A stretch of DNA of 64,000 nt, from NCBI RefSeq assembly GCF_029867415.1, contig NC_081185.1:76853553-76917552 (forward strand), in the 5' to 3' direction. The notes under the pieces were generated by a model, which was not told the origin of the DNA, did not search any database, and saw only the letters and a program-made list of their open reading frames with translations. This document shows, piece after piece, positions 1 to 12,157 of this stretch; position 1 is the first letter of the stretch; the number at the start of each line of letters is the position of its first letter. The position numbers and the translations under genes were made by a program. The DNA is from Vicia villosa. Its lineage: Eukaryota; Streptophyta; Magnoliopsida; Fabales; Fabaceae.

Positions 1-19
1 AATATCTTAGGGAGATCGC

Positions 20-830
20 GTAATTGGCAGACAAAGTTCGCCAAGTAGAAAGTCTGAGGGCCGAAAAATCTAGGACGAATAAATACCATAAGAAAGAGAA
101 AGTTGCATACGTGGCAACTGATGAGTACATGTCTGACTTTGATGACACAGTCGAAGAGAGTGAGGTTAATACGGTCAAACTTAAGCCATGACCTCCTTAT
201 GTTTGCAAAGTGCATAAACCGTCGAACGGGAAGAATCCCGTCGAATCTAACAAAAATGACAAATTCACCAAAAAAAACATATACATTTGACATAACTAAA
301 TGTGAAAAAAAAAAGTTTTGGTAACTGATGGACATATCATAGTGCCTCTGAGCCTAATGAATCCCCATTGGAACAAAAGAAAAAAAAGAGGTTTTTGTAA
401 ATACGATAATTTTCTTGATCATACAACTTCCTAATGTGTACTTTTCAGGGATCTAGTGCAAAAAGCGTTGAATGAGGGAAGACTCCAATTTGGCGAGAAG
501 CCAAAGTCATTAATGCAAGTCGACATCGATCCACTGCACGTTGAAGAAGAAAATCACGTCGAACCTTTTGAGGTGCTTATGGTCGAGGCTACTGAGGGTC
601 TCGATATGGAGGTCGAAAGAGTTAAAGAAACTCCCGTAGTCATCAAAGAATGAGTGCAACCGGCTTATCCTTAAGTCGACGAAGGTTTGATTGATTTCCT
701 TGAAAGATGCATGTTGAATGATTTTAAGACTATGATGTGCCCAAGGTACAACGCAATGTACGACAAAGATGTTGCAAGAGAGCTTGAAGATGCACGACAG
801 CTGTCGCGTTGCAAAAAATACTCGAGTGCA
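20..830 (+). pseudogene. Ty3/gypsy gag relic
   Basis: Conceptual translation in shifting frames gives a retrotransposon gag-like protein. An acidic charged stretch near 60-170 is followed by a degraded zinc-knuckle-like segment (CKY then HTTS, about 390-440) and then the run QKALNEGRLQFGEKP at 456-510. The longest open piece is 65 aa (456-653) and ends at TGA; homologous-looking coding continues in another frame to about 820. Frameshifts and stops make it a fossil. The style fits gag of chromovirus- or Tat/Ogre-type legume gypsy elements (inference). The left end lies outside the window. Confidence 0.5.
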
Positions 831-859
831 TTGCCCACAAACAACGACAAATGGTCATC

Positions 860-1010
860 TCAACCAAATTTAGAGTTCGGGAGTCGGTTATACAAGGGGA
901 AGGTATTAACACCCCTTACATCCGTTATACTCAACGATACCTATTTAGTTAGTTCTCTATCCTTAACTACTTCAATGATCATATCATCTTCATTTCAAGT
1001 AGGAAAATGA
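860..1010 (+). repeat. Noncoding LTR-element motif, also at 51.35 kb
   Basis: The phrase around 878-930 (GTCGGTTATACAAGGGGAAG, then TATTAACACCCC and CGTTATACTCAACG) recurs in diverged form at 51345-51415 (GGTAGATTATACAAAGGAAA, then ACTAGCACCCTATG). Two dispersed copies of a noncoding motif, one abutting gag-like sequence, suggest the untranslated leader or LTR of an Ogre/Tat-type gypsy element. Family assignment is from memory of legume repeats and is tentative. Confidence 0.35.
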
Positions 1011-1029
1011 AAACAGATGCTCAAAACCT

Positions 1030-2570
1030 TTAAACTTCTTCAATGTTACAATAGTATGGAGAATATCCCATCACCTCATATTTCGGAAAACCATAGTCAA
1101 AGACATTGATTAGAAACTTAGTTAGAGTTTTGTTTCTTCCTGAGAAAGAGGAAGGTGAGGTAATGACACAATCACATTCATAATTACTTGTACCAAAATA
1201 AAAAAGAACACTATAAAAGTTAAACATCTCCATTTCAAACATATGGCAATCCATAGTACCATCATATCTATTACAGTGAATAACACATAATGAAATGGAA
1301 AATCTAAAAATGGATGTTTCACAAACCTTATTCCCTAAGTTCTAATTTGTGAATGATCATCATACCTTAACAGAGATACGAACAAAAACACCAAGGAATA
1401 AGCAAACAAAAAAGAATAAAAAGGAAAAAAAACATATATACCATTACAAAGAAACAAACACAAACAAAGAAAATTTTATAAAAATGATGAGAAAGAAAGA
1501 ATATAGGCGCAACTAAAGATAAAAAGACTAGAAAAATTCATATTTATAAGATAGATCTTATAGGGACCATCATAGTAAAGCTAGGGGCATAATAATTCAT
1601 ATTATAGAAAACATCGTTTGACAAGTGTGAAATGTTTTTTGAAAAGAATGTCATATAGTTAGTTGGCGTGTGAATATAGGAATTGATAGGATAAACTCAT
1701 TTAAAACACATTTTGTAAGAGGGTTATGATCCAACACACATAAGCACAACTAACAAAGGCTTTTCCATCAATGTAAAGATGTTAATGGTTCATTTCTGCC
1801 GCTACCACGTGTTCGAAAATATGCAAAATGCCATTAATTTTCGAGGTCTCCAAAATTTTACTTTAGCAATTCCACCTTACAACTCTCGTGCTTGAAGGGT
1901 TGTGAATTGTCATAGCTCCCAAAATTACATGTTCATCGTGGAACACAACGGGCTACAAGTTATGAAGACCATTAACCTATTCACTTAGACATATCTTCAT
2001 TAGACTTCAAAATCTTCTGGTATCTACCCATTTCCTACCATGTAAGGTCTTTAGGCCGTTCATTGCTTACAAATGTTCAATAATCAAATAATGATACATC
2101 CAAAATCAAGACACTGAAGATCATACATGGTTAGACAACACTAGAGCACACTCAAATCACAATTGAAATTGAAGTATAATGATGACGATTATGCCAAGTT
2201 GAGACCATTAATACCCTCTCCTCTCCTCTTCTATATATACTTGTTAGACTCAAAACCCTAAACCATTATATCTAAACATCATTTATCTTAACTATAAGAC
2301 ACTCTTATTCATCTTAACTATAACACACTCTTATCAAGATCCACCATACATCTATAAAAAACAAACCATATTATTCAATGAAGAATGATTCAACAACCTT
2401 CAAGTTGATATATCATTTTAACACCAATACAACCATATCGACCATGACTTTGTCTAGTCAAACTTAACATGCTGATATGAAATAATTTTACCCTCGCCCT
2501 CATACTCAAATATAAAAACCTTTTCCCAAAATCTAAAAATAAAAATAAAAAAACTTTATTTTAAGTCCAT
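1030..2570. other. Intergenic, no gene seen
   Basis: A/T-rich sequence with only short random ORFs. A roughly 32-bp direct repeat occurs at about 2278-2335 (ATCTTAACTATAAGACACTC, then ATCTTAACTATAACACACTC). A TATA-like CTATATATAC lies near 2230. This could be the distal promoter of the SERF-like gene, but the TATA-like site is about 590 bp from its ATG, so this is weak. Confidence 0.4.
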
Positions 2571-2817
2571 TGATCTGTTTGCCAAGCTGGTAACGAATCT
2601 TCCCAAGTCCATATAATTTCCTCACTTTGTCAAAATTTTCATCATTCCTTGCATTCTACTTCGTTAATCAGGTACCTCTCTTTTCCCCTCTCTCACTTTG
2701 CGTTTTTTTTTTCCTCTCTAAATTCCTTAATTTAATTTCCTATTTTTCTGTTTTCAATTTTCTAGGGTTTTTCATCGACTCTCATCTCGTTTCGCTCTTC
2801 AAGAATCAACAACAATC

Positions 2818-3330
2818 ATGACTCATATCCTTTTAATCTTCGTCCAATTCTTCCCCAATTTTGTCAATTTAGGGTTTATGTAGACTTTTGTTCCGGATTT
2901 CAAAAATTTTCAATTTTTTTGAATAATTATTTGTTCCCTTTGCCAAAATCCAATTTTTTTTTCATTTGTGATTTGAATCTTTATTTGAAATTGTTTGGAT
3001 TTAACTTTAAAGCAAACGCGGTAACCAGAGAGAGAAAGATCGTGAAAGGGCTCAATCTAGAGTCGGTGGTTCTAAGGGAAAACCAGTAAAGGGTGATGGG
3101 TTGACCCCTGAACAGCGTAGAGAAAGGTTGTGTTAATTAAAATCTACTTTTATCAATTTCGTTTTGAAAATTTCATTTTTTTTAATATTTATTAAATGTT
3201 TTTAATTGTATTAACTTGAATTTTTGTTGATTTTTTCATGAGCAGGGATGCGAAGGCTCTGCAGGAGAAGACAGCTAAGAAAGCTGCTCAGGATGCTGCA
3301 GGGAATAATGCTGGTGGAAGCAAGAAATAG
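2818..3330 (+). CDS. SERF/4F5-family small protein, 3 exons, 66 aa
   Basis: Exons 2818-2824, 3018-3126 and 3246-3330 join in frame (201 nt) into a 66-aa, very hydrophilic Lys/Arg/Glu-rich protein. It begins MTRGNQREKDRERAQSR, has the family block DGLTPEQRRERDAKALQEK at about 29-47, and ends GGSKK. This matches plant homologues of SERF (small EDRK-rich factor, 4F5), short disordered proteins implicated in protein aggregation and RNA-linked functions in animals; the plant role is poorly known. The start is set by the conserved MTRGNQ, which appears only if the first intron is removed with AT-AC borders (see intron entry). The second intron (3127-3245) is GT-AG. The gene looks intact. A 5' UTR intron could begin at the GTACCT near 2671 (uncertain). 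The 3' flank 3331-3690 is T-rich and has no other gene. Confidence 0.85.
2825..3017 (+). other. U12-type AT-AC intron in the SERF-like gene
   Basis: The intron starts ATATCCTTTT, an exact match to the minor-spliceosome 5' splice site, and ends in AC. A TTTAAC element at 3000-3005 resembles the U12 branch site; its likely branch A at 3004 is 13 nt from the intron end, in the usual U12 range. Removing 2825-3017 rebuilds ATG ACT CGC GGT AAC, the family start M-T-R-G-N. I found no GT-AG pair that restores this frame. Confidence 0.85.
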
Positions 3331-3689
3331 GCGATGGTTTGATTGTTGTTACTGATTTGGATGGAGCTCGATGAGGTGTTGTTGGTTTTATACGTTTATG
3401 GAAAATTGAAAATATTTGTATGAATTGTTCTGGTCATCTTTTTTGGTAGTTTAGAATCAAATGTGTTTATTATTTTCATAATGATTGGTGTTTCCTTGGA
3501 ATTGATTGTTGTTGGATGCTGAGCCAATGGCTTGTAATGTATCTTTGTTTGGATTTGGAATACTACCATTTTTGTGATGATTTTGATCTTTTGCTGTTTG
3601 TGCTGTCATTTTGTTTTGTTTGTTACCTAGCTTTGCTCTTATGTTAACTCAATTTTTATGTTAGGCATAATTCATTGAATCAGTAACAT

Positions 3690-4145
3690 ATAATTTGTGT
3701 ATGTATCTTAGATGTTGGTCTGAAAATATTAGGGAGTGTTAGGGTGGCATCTGTAGTAGAGAAGATGGTGGAAAATAGACTTAGGTGGTTTGAGCATGTA
3801 GAGGAAAGATATGTAGATTCTGTGGTAAGGAGAGTACATTAGATAGAGAGAAATCAAACAACTAGAGAAAGAGGAAGACCTAGACAGACTATAAGAGAAG
3901 TTATTAAGAAAAATCTCGAGATTAACGATTTGGATAGAAGTATGGTCCTAGATAGAACATTATGGTGGAATTTGATCCATGTAGGCATCCCACTTAGTGA
4001 AATAAGGCTTGGTTTTTGTTGTCGGAGATGTTGGTATGAAGGTTGGGTTGGTAATGCTGACAAAGATGTAATTTTTTTACTGCATATATTTTCTCATATT
4101 CTGATAATAATGGGTGGTTCTGGGTTTTGGGACTTATATTTGTAA
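3690..4145 (+). mobile_element. LINE ORF2 C-terminal relic, copy 1
   Basis: Translation gives the tail typical of plant non-LTR retrotransposon reverse transcriptases: LRWFEHVEER, then a VDSVVRRV block, RERGRPRQTIREVIKK and DLDRSMVLDRTLWWNLIHVG. Only this 3' end is present, with a TAG near 3841. It is a 5'-truncated, decayed insertion about 360 bp downstream of the SERF-like gene. Confidence 0.6.
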
Positions 4146-4439
4146 CCGTATTTGTTTACAGAGTTTAATAGAAACCTGCATCCTAGGAAAAACTCATCAA
4201 CTTGGTTGATATGCTTATTGTGTACCCCCAATTTAAAAATAACCTCAAAATGATAGATTCTTACGGATTAGTGTAAAAGTAGTTTACACTAACAATGCAT
4301 TTGCATGTCTCCTTTGAGAATTGAGGTAAATCAATCATTTGTGTATTTGCTTGTATTCATGTTCGTACCCTTTCTGTCATCCAATAAATGCTGACCTCTT
4401 CATATTTAAGGAAAGCTAATTCAATTATTCCCAAGTAGC

Positions 4440-4710
4440 CACATCATTAGAGAGTGTTGAGGTAGCACCTATAATAGAAAAGATGATAGAAAATCGGTAG
4501 ATTTTATGGCAGGATAGTAGATCAGATGGAGAGAAGTCAAACAATTAGAGGTAGAGTAAGATTTCGAGATTTCAAAATTAATGATTTGGATAGAAGCGTG
4601 ATTGTAGATAGAATATTATGATATGGTCTTGGATAGAATATTGTGACAGAAGTTGATCCATGTAGCCTACTCCACTGGGTGAGATAAGATAAGGCTTAAT
4701 GTTGTTGTTG
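4440..4710 (+). mobile_element. LINE ORF2 C-terminal relic, copy 2
   Basis: A second, more degraded copy of the same LINE tail lies 0.3-0.7 kb downstream of the first, in the same orientation. It has internal deletions, and its AATGATTTGGATAGAAG block appears just before a partly repeated GATAGAATATT segment (4608-4640). Readable pieces match copy 1 (VEVAP, IEKMIEN, RSQTIRG). The stretch between them (4150-4440) shows no gene. Confidence 0.5.
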
Positions 4711-4724
4711 AAGATCCTTGCTTT

Positions 4725-5075
4725 GCCTTCTTGAAACTAGGACACCCAACACTCGTGTGTCTAGGCTTCTTGCTCTCGAATTATTTGAATTATATGATTT
4801 GACACTTCCCAAAGGAAGTGATTTCCTTTTGATTACTTTTCTTGAATGTCTGAACTTTTCTTTCTCTATAGTCTCTTAATTTTTCTGGAAGTAAAACATT
4901 TGTCTGTGATATATGTTGTCCTCTTCACCTGAATCATTGTATTCAAAAGTGTCTTAGCCTTATGCCCTTTGAAGGGAATTCTCTGCCAATCTTTTAGAAC
5001 AATAGACTTGGTCATTCTTTGTGTATGTATCTTCAGTTCTTCACCATATTGTTTCAATTTCCGTTTCATGGATCT
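4725..5075 (-). pseudogene. Possible retrotransposon gag relic
   Basis: On the minus strand near 4730-4790 the translation contains KKPRHTSVGCPSFKKAKQG, which resembles the second half of a CCHC zinc knuckle with one Cys replaced by Ser. A 67-aa lysine-rich ORF lies just upstream (4866-5069). This is consistent with decayed gag but too short for family assignment. Confidence 0.3.
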
Positions 5076-6114
5076 TCAAGGATCAAAAAAAGAACTCTAG
5101 TATAGTTCTGAGTTGGGACAATAGGTTACCGTTAGTTGGAAGACATATTATACTCTACTTGACAATTGTTAACATGTGTTCTAAAGAACTCTTTAAGAAT
5201 GTGATCTTAAAATAAAAGACAGCGCAATTGCTTAAAAATTTATAGTTGTTATTCTCATTATAAAGTTTCTTCTTATTTTTAATATAAACTTTTTACTTTT
5301 GGATTTCATAGCATTCTAGGAGCACAAGTGAGCAAGACTCGTATTCCTTTTTTACGAATCATTTATGTTTCTATTCCTTTGTTGCAGTTATTTTCAAATG
5401 AAGCCTTTTCATATCATTATCAATCAAAAAGTTACTACCAGACTACCACTCTTTTTGTTAAACTAAAACCCCTTCATTGCTCAATTTTAATAAATTATGT
5501 AAGGATTCATGATGGGTTTGATATATGAAATGATTTTAAAAGTTTAAAAAGTAGTTAAGTTTGACAAAATTAGAAGTATCTAAAGAAAAGATACTTGGAA
5601 TTTTTTAATTTTGTGAGATTTGGTGTCATGTTTGGTGAGTTTAGATAACAGAAAAAAGTTTAATCGAATTAATTTGTGAAAGATTATGAAAATAGAGTTT
5701 AACTAAACAAAAATTATGGAGGAACTTAATATTATTAATAATATTTTTAAAAAACTATAATTTTGAGGACTTAATTAGCTCAAAAAATTGCTAGAAGAGC
5801 AAAACGACATATTGATTACAACAAAATATCAACAAATTAATTAATTTTGGCAATGTGATAAATGAATTGAACATCACGACGTTAGCAACTTGCATATAAT
5901 TGGTTGTGATGGTTTAGTGAGTGCGATGCAATATCATCCACCTATCTTATTTTTCAAGCATATGATTTCTATCTCTTTTTCCATATTACATTTGTCATTA
6001 TCTTAACCACTTTTTCTCTTCTTTTCATTCTTATTATCTTTTTTGATCATCTTCATTCTTATCATCTAAGCAACTACGTTTTAGTTTTAGATCTAAGCTC
6101 TATATTTCCAAGCC
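5076..6114. other. Intergenic, no gene seen
   Basis: A/T-rich sequence without a convincing ORF. The last ~150 bp before 6115 are pyrimidine-rich (repeated TTTTTCTCTTC and TCATTCTTATTATC motifs) and likely include the promoter and 5' UTR of the HIPP gene. No clear TATA box was picked. Confidence 0.4.
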
Positions 6115-6937
6115 ATGGAGCAAAAGGTAAGTAACAATATTAGCACAGCTACTACTCAGTAGGTTTAACGCGACAATTCTCGAATTTCAATTAAGCAACT
6201 TTCTTGAACTCATGCAGGTTGCCATAATGAAGCTCAAGGTTGATCTTCAATGTAGAAAATGCTGCAAGAAAGTCAAGAAGGTCCTTTGCAAATACCCACG
6301 TGAGTCTTTCAATAATATTATTTTTTCTCTCAATAATATTTATTTTCAAAATTTCTTAAGTCAATAATTTGTGTTTTTTTTTGTGTTGTTGTTGCAATTT
6401 TGATGAATGAAAGAAATTCGAGATCAATTATATGATGAGAAAAATGGCATAGTAACCATAAGAGTGGTGTGTTGTAGCCCAGAGAAGGTAAGAGACAATA
6501 TTTGTTGTCAAGGAGGTGGTACAATCAAGAGCATAGAAATTGTGCAACCACCAAAGCCTAAAGAGCCAGAGAAAAAGCCCGAGGCCGAGGTAAAGCCCAA
6601 AGCCCAACCAGGCCCACCTATTGATGCTCAACCAAAACAACAAAAACCCGCTCCAGCACCGGCTCCCGCCCCAGCTCCTGCTCCAGCTCCAGCACCAGCT
6701 CCTACTGCAGCTGCGCCAGCTGTAATATTTCCACATACGACACCAATGTCCATTCTTTCATATCCTTCACCGATTGTTCCTTATGGGTATGTTTATGGGC
6801 CTGGACATAGTGGGCCTGCAGAAGTTTACGGGAGGCCCATATACGATAGCTATGGATGGAATGGGCCTTGTTATGCGGGCCATCACCACCATGAATACAT
6901 GCACGAAGAAGAGGCGCCGGGGTGTACAATAAGTTGA
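6115..6937 (+). CDS. Heavy-metal-associated isoprenylated plant protein (HIPP), 205 aa
   Basis: Exons 6115-6126, 6218-6299 and 6414-6937 join in frame (618 nt). Residues ~5-75 form one HMA domain, with metal-site-like Cys16-Arg-Lys-Cys19 and the family block VTIRVVCCSPEKVRDNICC then GGGTIKSIEIV. A basic, proline-rich linker follows, including a long Pro-Ala repeat (~110-130), then a Gly/Tyr/His-rich tail with HHHH. The protein ends GCTIS, whose last four residues CTIS form a CaaX box for isoprenylation, so membrane attachment is predicted. HIPPs are plant-specific metallochaperone-like proteins linked to metal handling and stress; the metal bound here is unknown. The start MEQK in a tiny first exon is usual for the family, and both introns are GT-AG. 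It appears intact. Confidence 0.85.
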
Positions 6938-8483
<1,546 letters not shown>

Positions 8484-8936
8484 GAAGTAGATAAAATATT
8501 ATAAAATAATAATTTAAAAATGGAACTATAGAATGAGTGATATTTTTAGTTAAAACATAAAAATATATATTACCAAAAATTATATTTTATATAAGGATAT
8601 TTAATTTTTTTTCTCTTTCCTTAACAAAAATATGGAGAAAATATGATCAAAAGAAATATATGTCAAATATTATTACAATTTTAAATTACATTTTACATAT
8701 ATTATAAAACTTTAAATATAGGATAGATTCCTAAATTTTATAAGTTTGGAAGATTTTTTTAATAAAAATTTTCATTAGGAGCTGAATATTAATTTTATTA
8801 TAATTATTATTATTATTATTATTATTTTAATATAGGAGCAAATAACAAACATTTTGTTTATAAATGTATGGTCATTATTGTTTTTCTTCCTTTTTTTTTA
8901 ATATGTATCCTTCACACAATAATTTTTAAAAAATAG

Positions 8937-9050
8937 AATCTTATAATATTAACTATTAAATAATAGTAATTATTATTATTATTTATAATAATTTATATTA
9001 TTATTATTATTACTATTATTTAATAGTGTTAGATTAATATTATAAGATTA
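8937..9050. repeat. Imperfect ~114-bp A/T palindrome
   Basis: The left arm starts AATCTTATAATATT then AACTATTAAATAATAGTAAT. The right arm, ACTATTATTTAATAGT then AATATTATAAGATT, is its near reverse complement, around a TTA/TAA-rich centre. It could be a small fold-back MITE or a slipped microsatellite hairpin. Simple ATT repeats also lie just outside (8805-8826, 9050-9065). Confidence 0.6.
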
Positions 9051-9374
9051 TTATTATTATTATTAATTATTAATGTAAAATCAATTTTAAAAAAATAGAA
9101 TTAGGGTTGATATTAGAGTGACATGTGTCAAAAATTGTCGAGAGTTGTTATCATGATGACACATGGCTAGGGTTGCCATCATGACAACCTTGCATTTATA
9201 TATAAGATTATCGTTGTTATTAGCAAGTTAGTTATAATGGCCTTACCTTTTTGGATTAAATTGTAAACCCAATTGTTTTGTGTTTGTTGTTCAATGGGGA
9301 AAATTTTACTATATACTCCAACAATTATTACTCTATCCTTACAATTTATTCAATTTGACTATCTAAAACAAAAT

Positions 9375-9600
9375 GAGTTTATGCAATACAAGAAAACCGT
9401 GGTTTAAAGTGATCAACGGATCAACCCACTAAAAACACAAGAAAACCGTGGTCTTAGGTGATCAACCCACGACACCTCCTTTTAGCAACACTTTTAAACG
9501 ATTGTCTAAAGTAACATGTTTGTAACAAAACAAGTTTAGGCAACACAAGATAACCGTGACCTAAAGTGAATACACGACTTTTAGTTATGTATAAACTGTT
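9375..9600. repeat. Direct repeats around AAAACCGTGGT, possible CACTA subterminal region
   Basis: Three related units (near 9390, 9437 and 9548) share ACAAGAAAACCGTGGT followed by a TAAAGTGATCAAC-like tail; the third is diverged. Short repeated motifs of this style occur near the ends of plant CACTA (En/Spm-like) transposons. No CACTA terminus with a partner end was found, so this is only a suggestion. Confidence 0.35.
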
Positions 9601-9839
9601 GTCTAAATTTTGAAGAAAAAAAATTAAACCACCGAAATACTTTAATTAATTTAATTAAGTTGTTTGGTGAACAAGTTGAAAATTATCGGAATATTTTAAT
9701 TAAGTTATTCGATATATTCAAAAAATAAAAATTTGGCTACAAGAACTCTTTTCTCAAGTGTTCCGATAAACTAATGTAGGGGTACAAAAATTTTCAATTT
9801 CAAAAAATCTAATAATAAATAAAAAGTGTATAATTGGAA

Positions 9840-11290
9840 TACTTTACCATGTCTATGTGTCGACACATACACTGTATGAGTTGACACACGTGCTTCAAGA
9901 ATAAAGCCTGTAGCTTATTTTTTCATGTGTTGACACATACTCTACTATTCGACGATTGATGATTATCAAGTATAGAGAAATCTAAAGTGTTTCTAAACAC
10001 TTAAGCGATTTTCAAAATTTGGTAAATCAAGTCACTAATATGAAAATGGTGCTTGAAGATGAATTGCAAGTATTGTTACTACTAAGTTTCTTACCAAATA
10101 ATTGGAATACACTTATGGTTTCATGAAGAAAATCATAACCAGAAAATGTTCTAACATTGAATATTTTCTTACCAAATAATTGGAATACACTTCTGATTTC
10201 ATGAAAAAAATCATAACCACAAAGTGTTCTAACATTCAATATAGCAAAATATAGTATGCTCAATGAAGAATCAAGATGGAAGGAATAGAGAACATCGATG
10301 GAGTCTAAGGCATTTGTCATAGACTATTGTTGAAGAAACATCCACAAAAAATTAAATACTAGAGATAAGTAAAAGAGAAAGACAAGATATAAGTACAAAA
10401 GAAGATCGTGGACAAGAAAAGACGTAGAATATTATTATTGTCACAAGAAAGGTCACATGAAGAGAGAATGTAGAAAGCTCAAAAGAGATAAAAAATGGTG
10501 ATACGAGTAACATAGTTGTTACCATTTTTAAGACAATGAGGTAATATTCGTCTGTGATAATGACCATGTTAAATTGGCATTGTAAGATACATGTTGTATC
10601 ATTCAATGTAACCTCACGAAAGGGTTTCTTTTCCTCGTATACAAGTGGTGATTTTGGTCATGTGAAGATAGAGAATGATAATAGATCCATGATTAATGTG
10701 AAAAATGATATGTTTTCCAGAAACAAACACTGATTCTCACCTAATATTGAAAGACGTGGTACATGTTCCTAACATGTGTATCAATCTAATATTCATAGGA
10801 CTATTAGACGAAGAAGGATATACTAGTGTGTTAGGGGATACAAAATGAAAGCTAACAAAAAGTTCTTTGGTAATAGCCCGAAGAAAGAAAGTAATCACTC
10901 TTTATGTGGAGAAGACTCATCGGTCGAGCTATGGCATAAAATGCTCGAAGATATGAGTGAGAAGGGATGTCAAATTCTAATTCAAAGTGATACTTTGGCT
11001 GGAAAACAACATAAAGTTTCATTTCAACCCCACATAGAAGACCAAATGGTTTAGATTTGGTGCATTATGATGTTTGTGGTCCAATGACCACTAATATTCA
11101 TGAAGGTGTAAGGTATTTCGTTATTTTTATTGATGATCATTTAAGAAAAGTTTAGGCGTATGCCCTCAAAACAAAAGATCGGGTGTTTGTAGTATTTAAA
11201 CATCTAATGTTGAGCGAGAATTTGGCAAGAAGTTAAAATGTATTTGCATTGACAATGGAGTAGAAACTACTACAAGCACAGACGGACCTA
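9840..11290 (+). mobile_element. Ty1/copia retrotransposon relic
   Basis: Translations in changing frames follow copia order. A gag piece resembling LEDELQVLLLLSFLPNNW (10050-10110) comes first. A degraded zinc knuckle (YYYCHKKGHMKREC, about 10420-10475, lacking the first Cys) follows. A GAG-pre-integrase block (VELWHKMLEDMSEKG, about 10925) comes next, then an integrase start (VHYDVCGPM, then RYFVIFIDDHLRK, 11060-11150). Many stops and gaps are present. A TGTGTCGACACA palindrome with a related TGTGTTGACACA nearby (9850-9950) may belong to its LTR or leader. A related integrase fragment lies at 41486-41815 on the minus strand. Confidence 0.6.
10087..10242. repeat. 78-bp tandem duplication inside the copia relic
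   Basis: Two adjacent units share CTTACCAAATAATTGGAATA and CATAACCA and differ at a few sites (TTATGGTT versus TTCTGATT). It is a local duplication within gag that arose long enough ago for the units to diverge. Confidence 0.8.
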
Positions 11291-12080
11291 CCTTTACTAG
11301 TGTGTGGGTTGATGCCCCCACTAAAATTATAATTCCTAAAGATAACTTGTCATTGTCATAGTGTGTAATGTGTTAAACGTTATGTAATGCACTTTTATAC
11401 CAATATTTGGACAAGAATGGAATATCAATCACAACAGTAATAATAAAATTCAACATACCTATATACCGAGTCTTTGAAACAACATTAGTTGTGTTACCAA
11501 TGCAATGAATTTGACTATTGTATTTAATACTATACATAATTTAAACTCTAATAATTTTTATATTATAAAATGTATTGTTCGTACATTTTTATATTTTATT
11601 GATATTAAAGAGGTTATTCACTGTGTAAATATTTAAGTTATACAAAAGTGCTATTTTTTATAGATTAGTTTTTAAATTATATATTTTTTTATAAATCGAG
11701 TACCTTCTGCGCGCAACTGCAGAGATTAATTCATCGATTCTTGTAAGATCATAATATATGAAAAACTCTCCCTAAAAAAATTTTATACAACTGTATGTTC
11801 AACACTGGATTTGAATTAAAGCCCTTTTGTTAAGTTGGAACAAACCTCCGTCATCTCAACCAAATGTTGTTGAATAGCTCTTAAAATATCTTTACAAATG
11901 TTTATATAGTGTAATTTTTTTGAATGCACATGTAAAGTATTACACTATTGTTCGTGACTACTAATCTCATGTTAAAAAAAATTAAAATTCATATATAAGA
12001 ATCGATCCCACTATATAAATCTTTTGGGTCCATCACTTAATGTCTCCACAACTTAAAATGTCTGGGTCCGTCCTGACTAC
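11290..12080. other. Unassigned noncoding segment
   Basis: No gene seen. The edges carry a loosely inverted motif (CAGACGGACC near 11279 and GGGTCCGTCC near 12064), so a non-autonomous DNA element is conceivable, but no matching target duplication was found. Confidence 0.25.
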
Positions 12081-12157
12081 GAGTAATAAAGAAAATTTAT
12101 TTATCCACCTCCCTATCTTCTTGGTCACCTCTGGCAAAAAACCCAAAATGCCCCTAA

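Noticed and set aside
2627..2821. 64-codon hydrophobic frame upstream of the SERF-like gene
   Set aside because: It is T-rich 5' UTR/leader sequence; the conserved protein starts at 2818 in another frame.
3854..4063. Minus-strand 69-codon frame
   Set aside because: It is antisense to the LINE ORF2 tail, which is recognisable on the plus strand.
6428..6929. Minus-strand frames opposite the HIPP gene
   Set aside because: They mirror the Pro-Ala repeat and HMA codons; the plus strand encodes the conserved domain and CaaX box.
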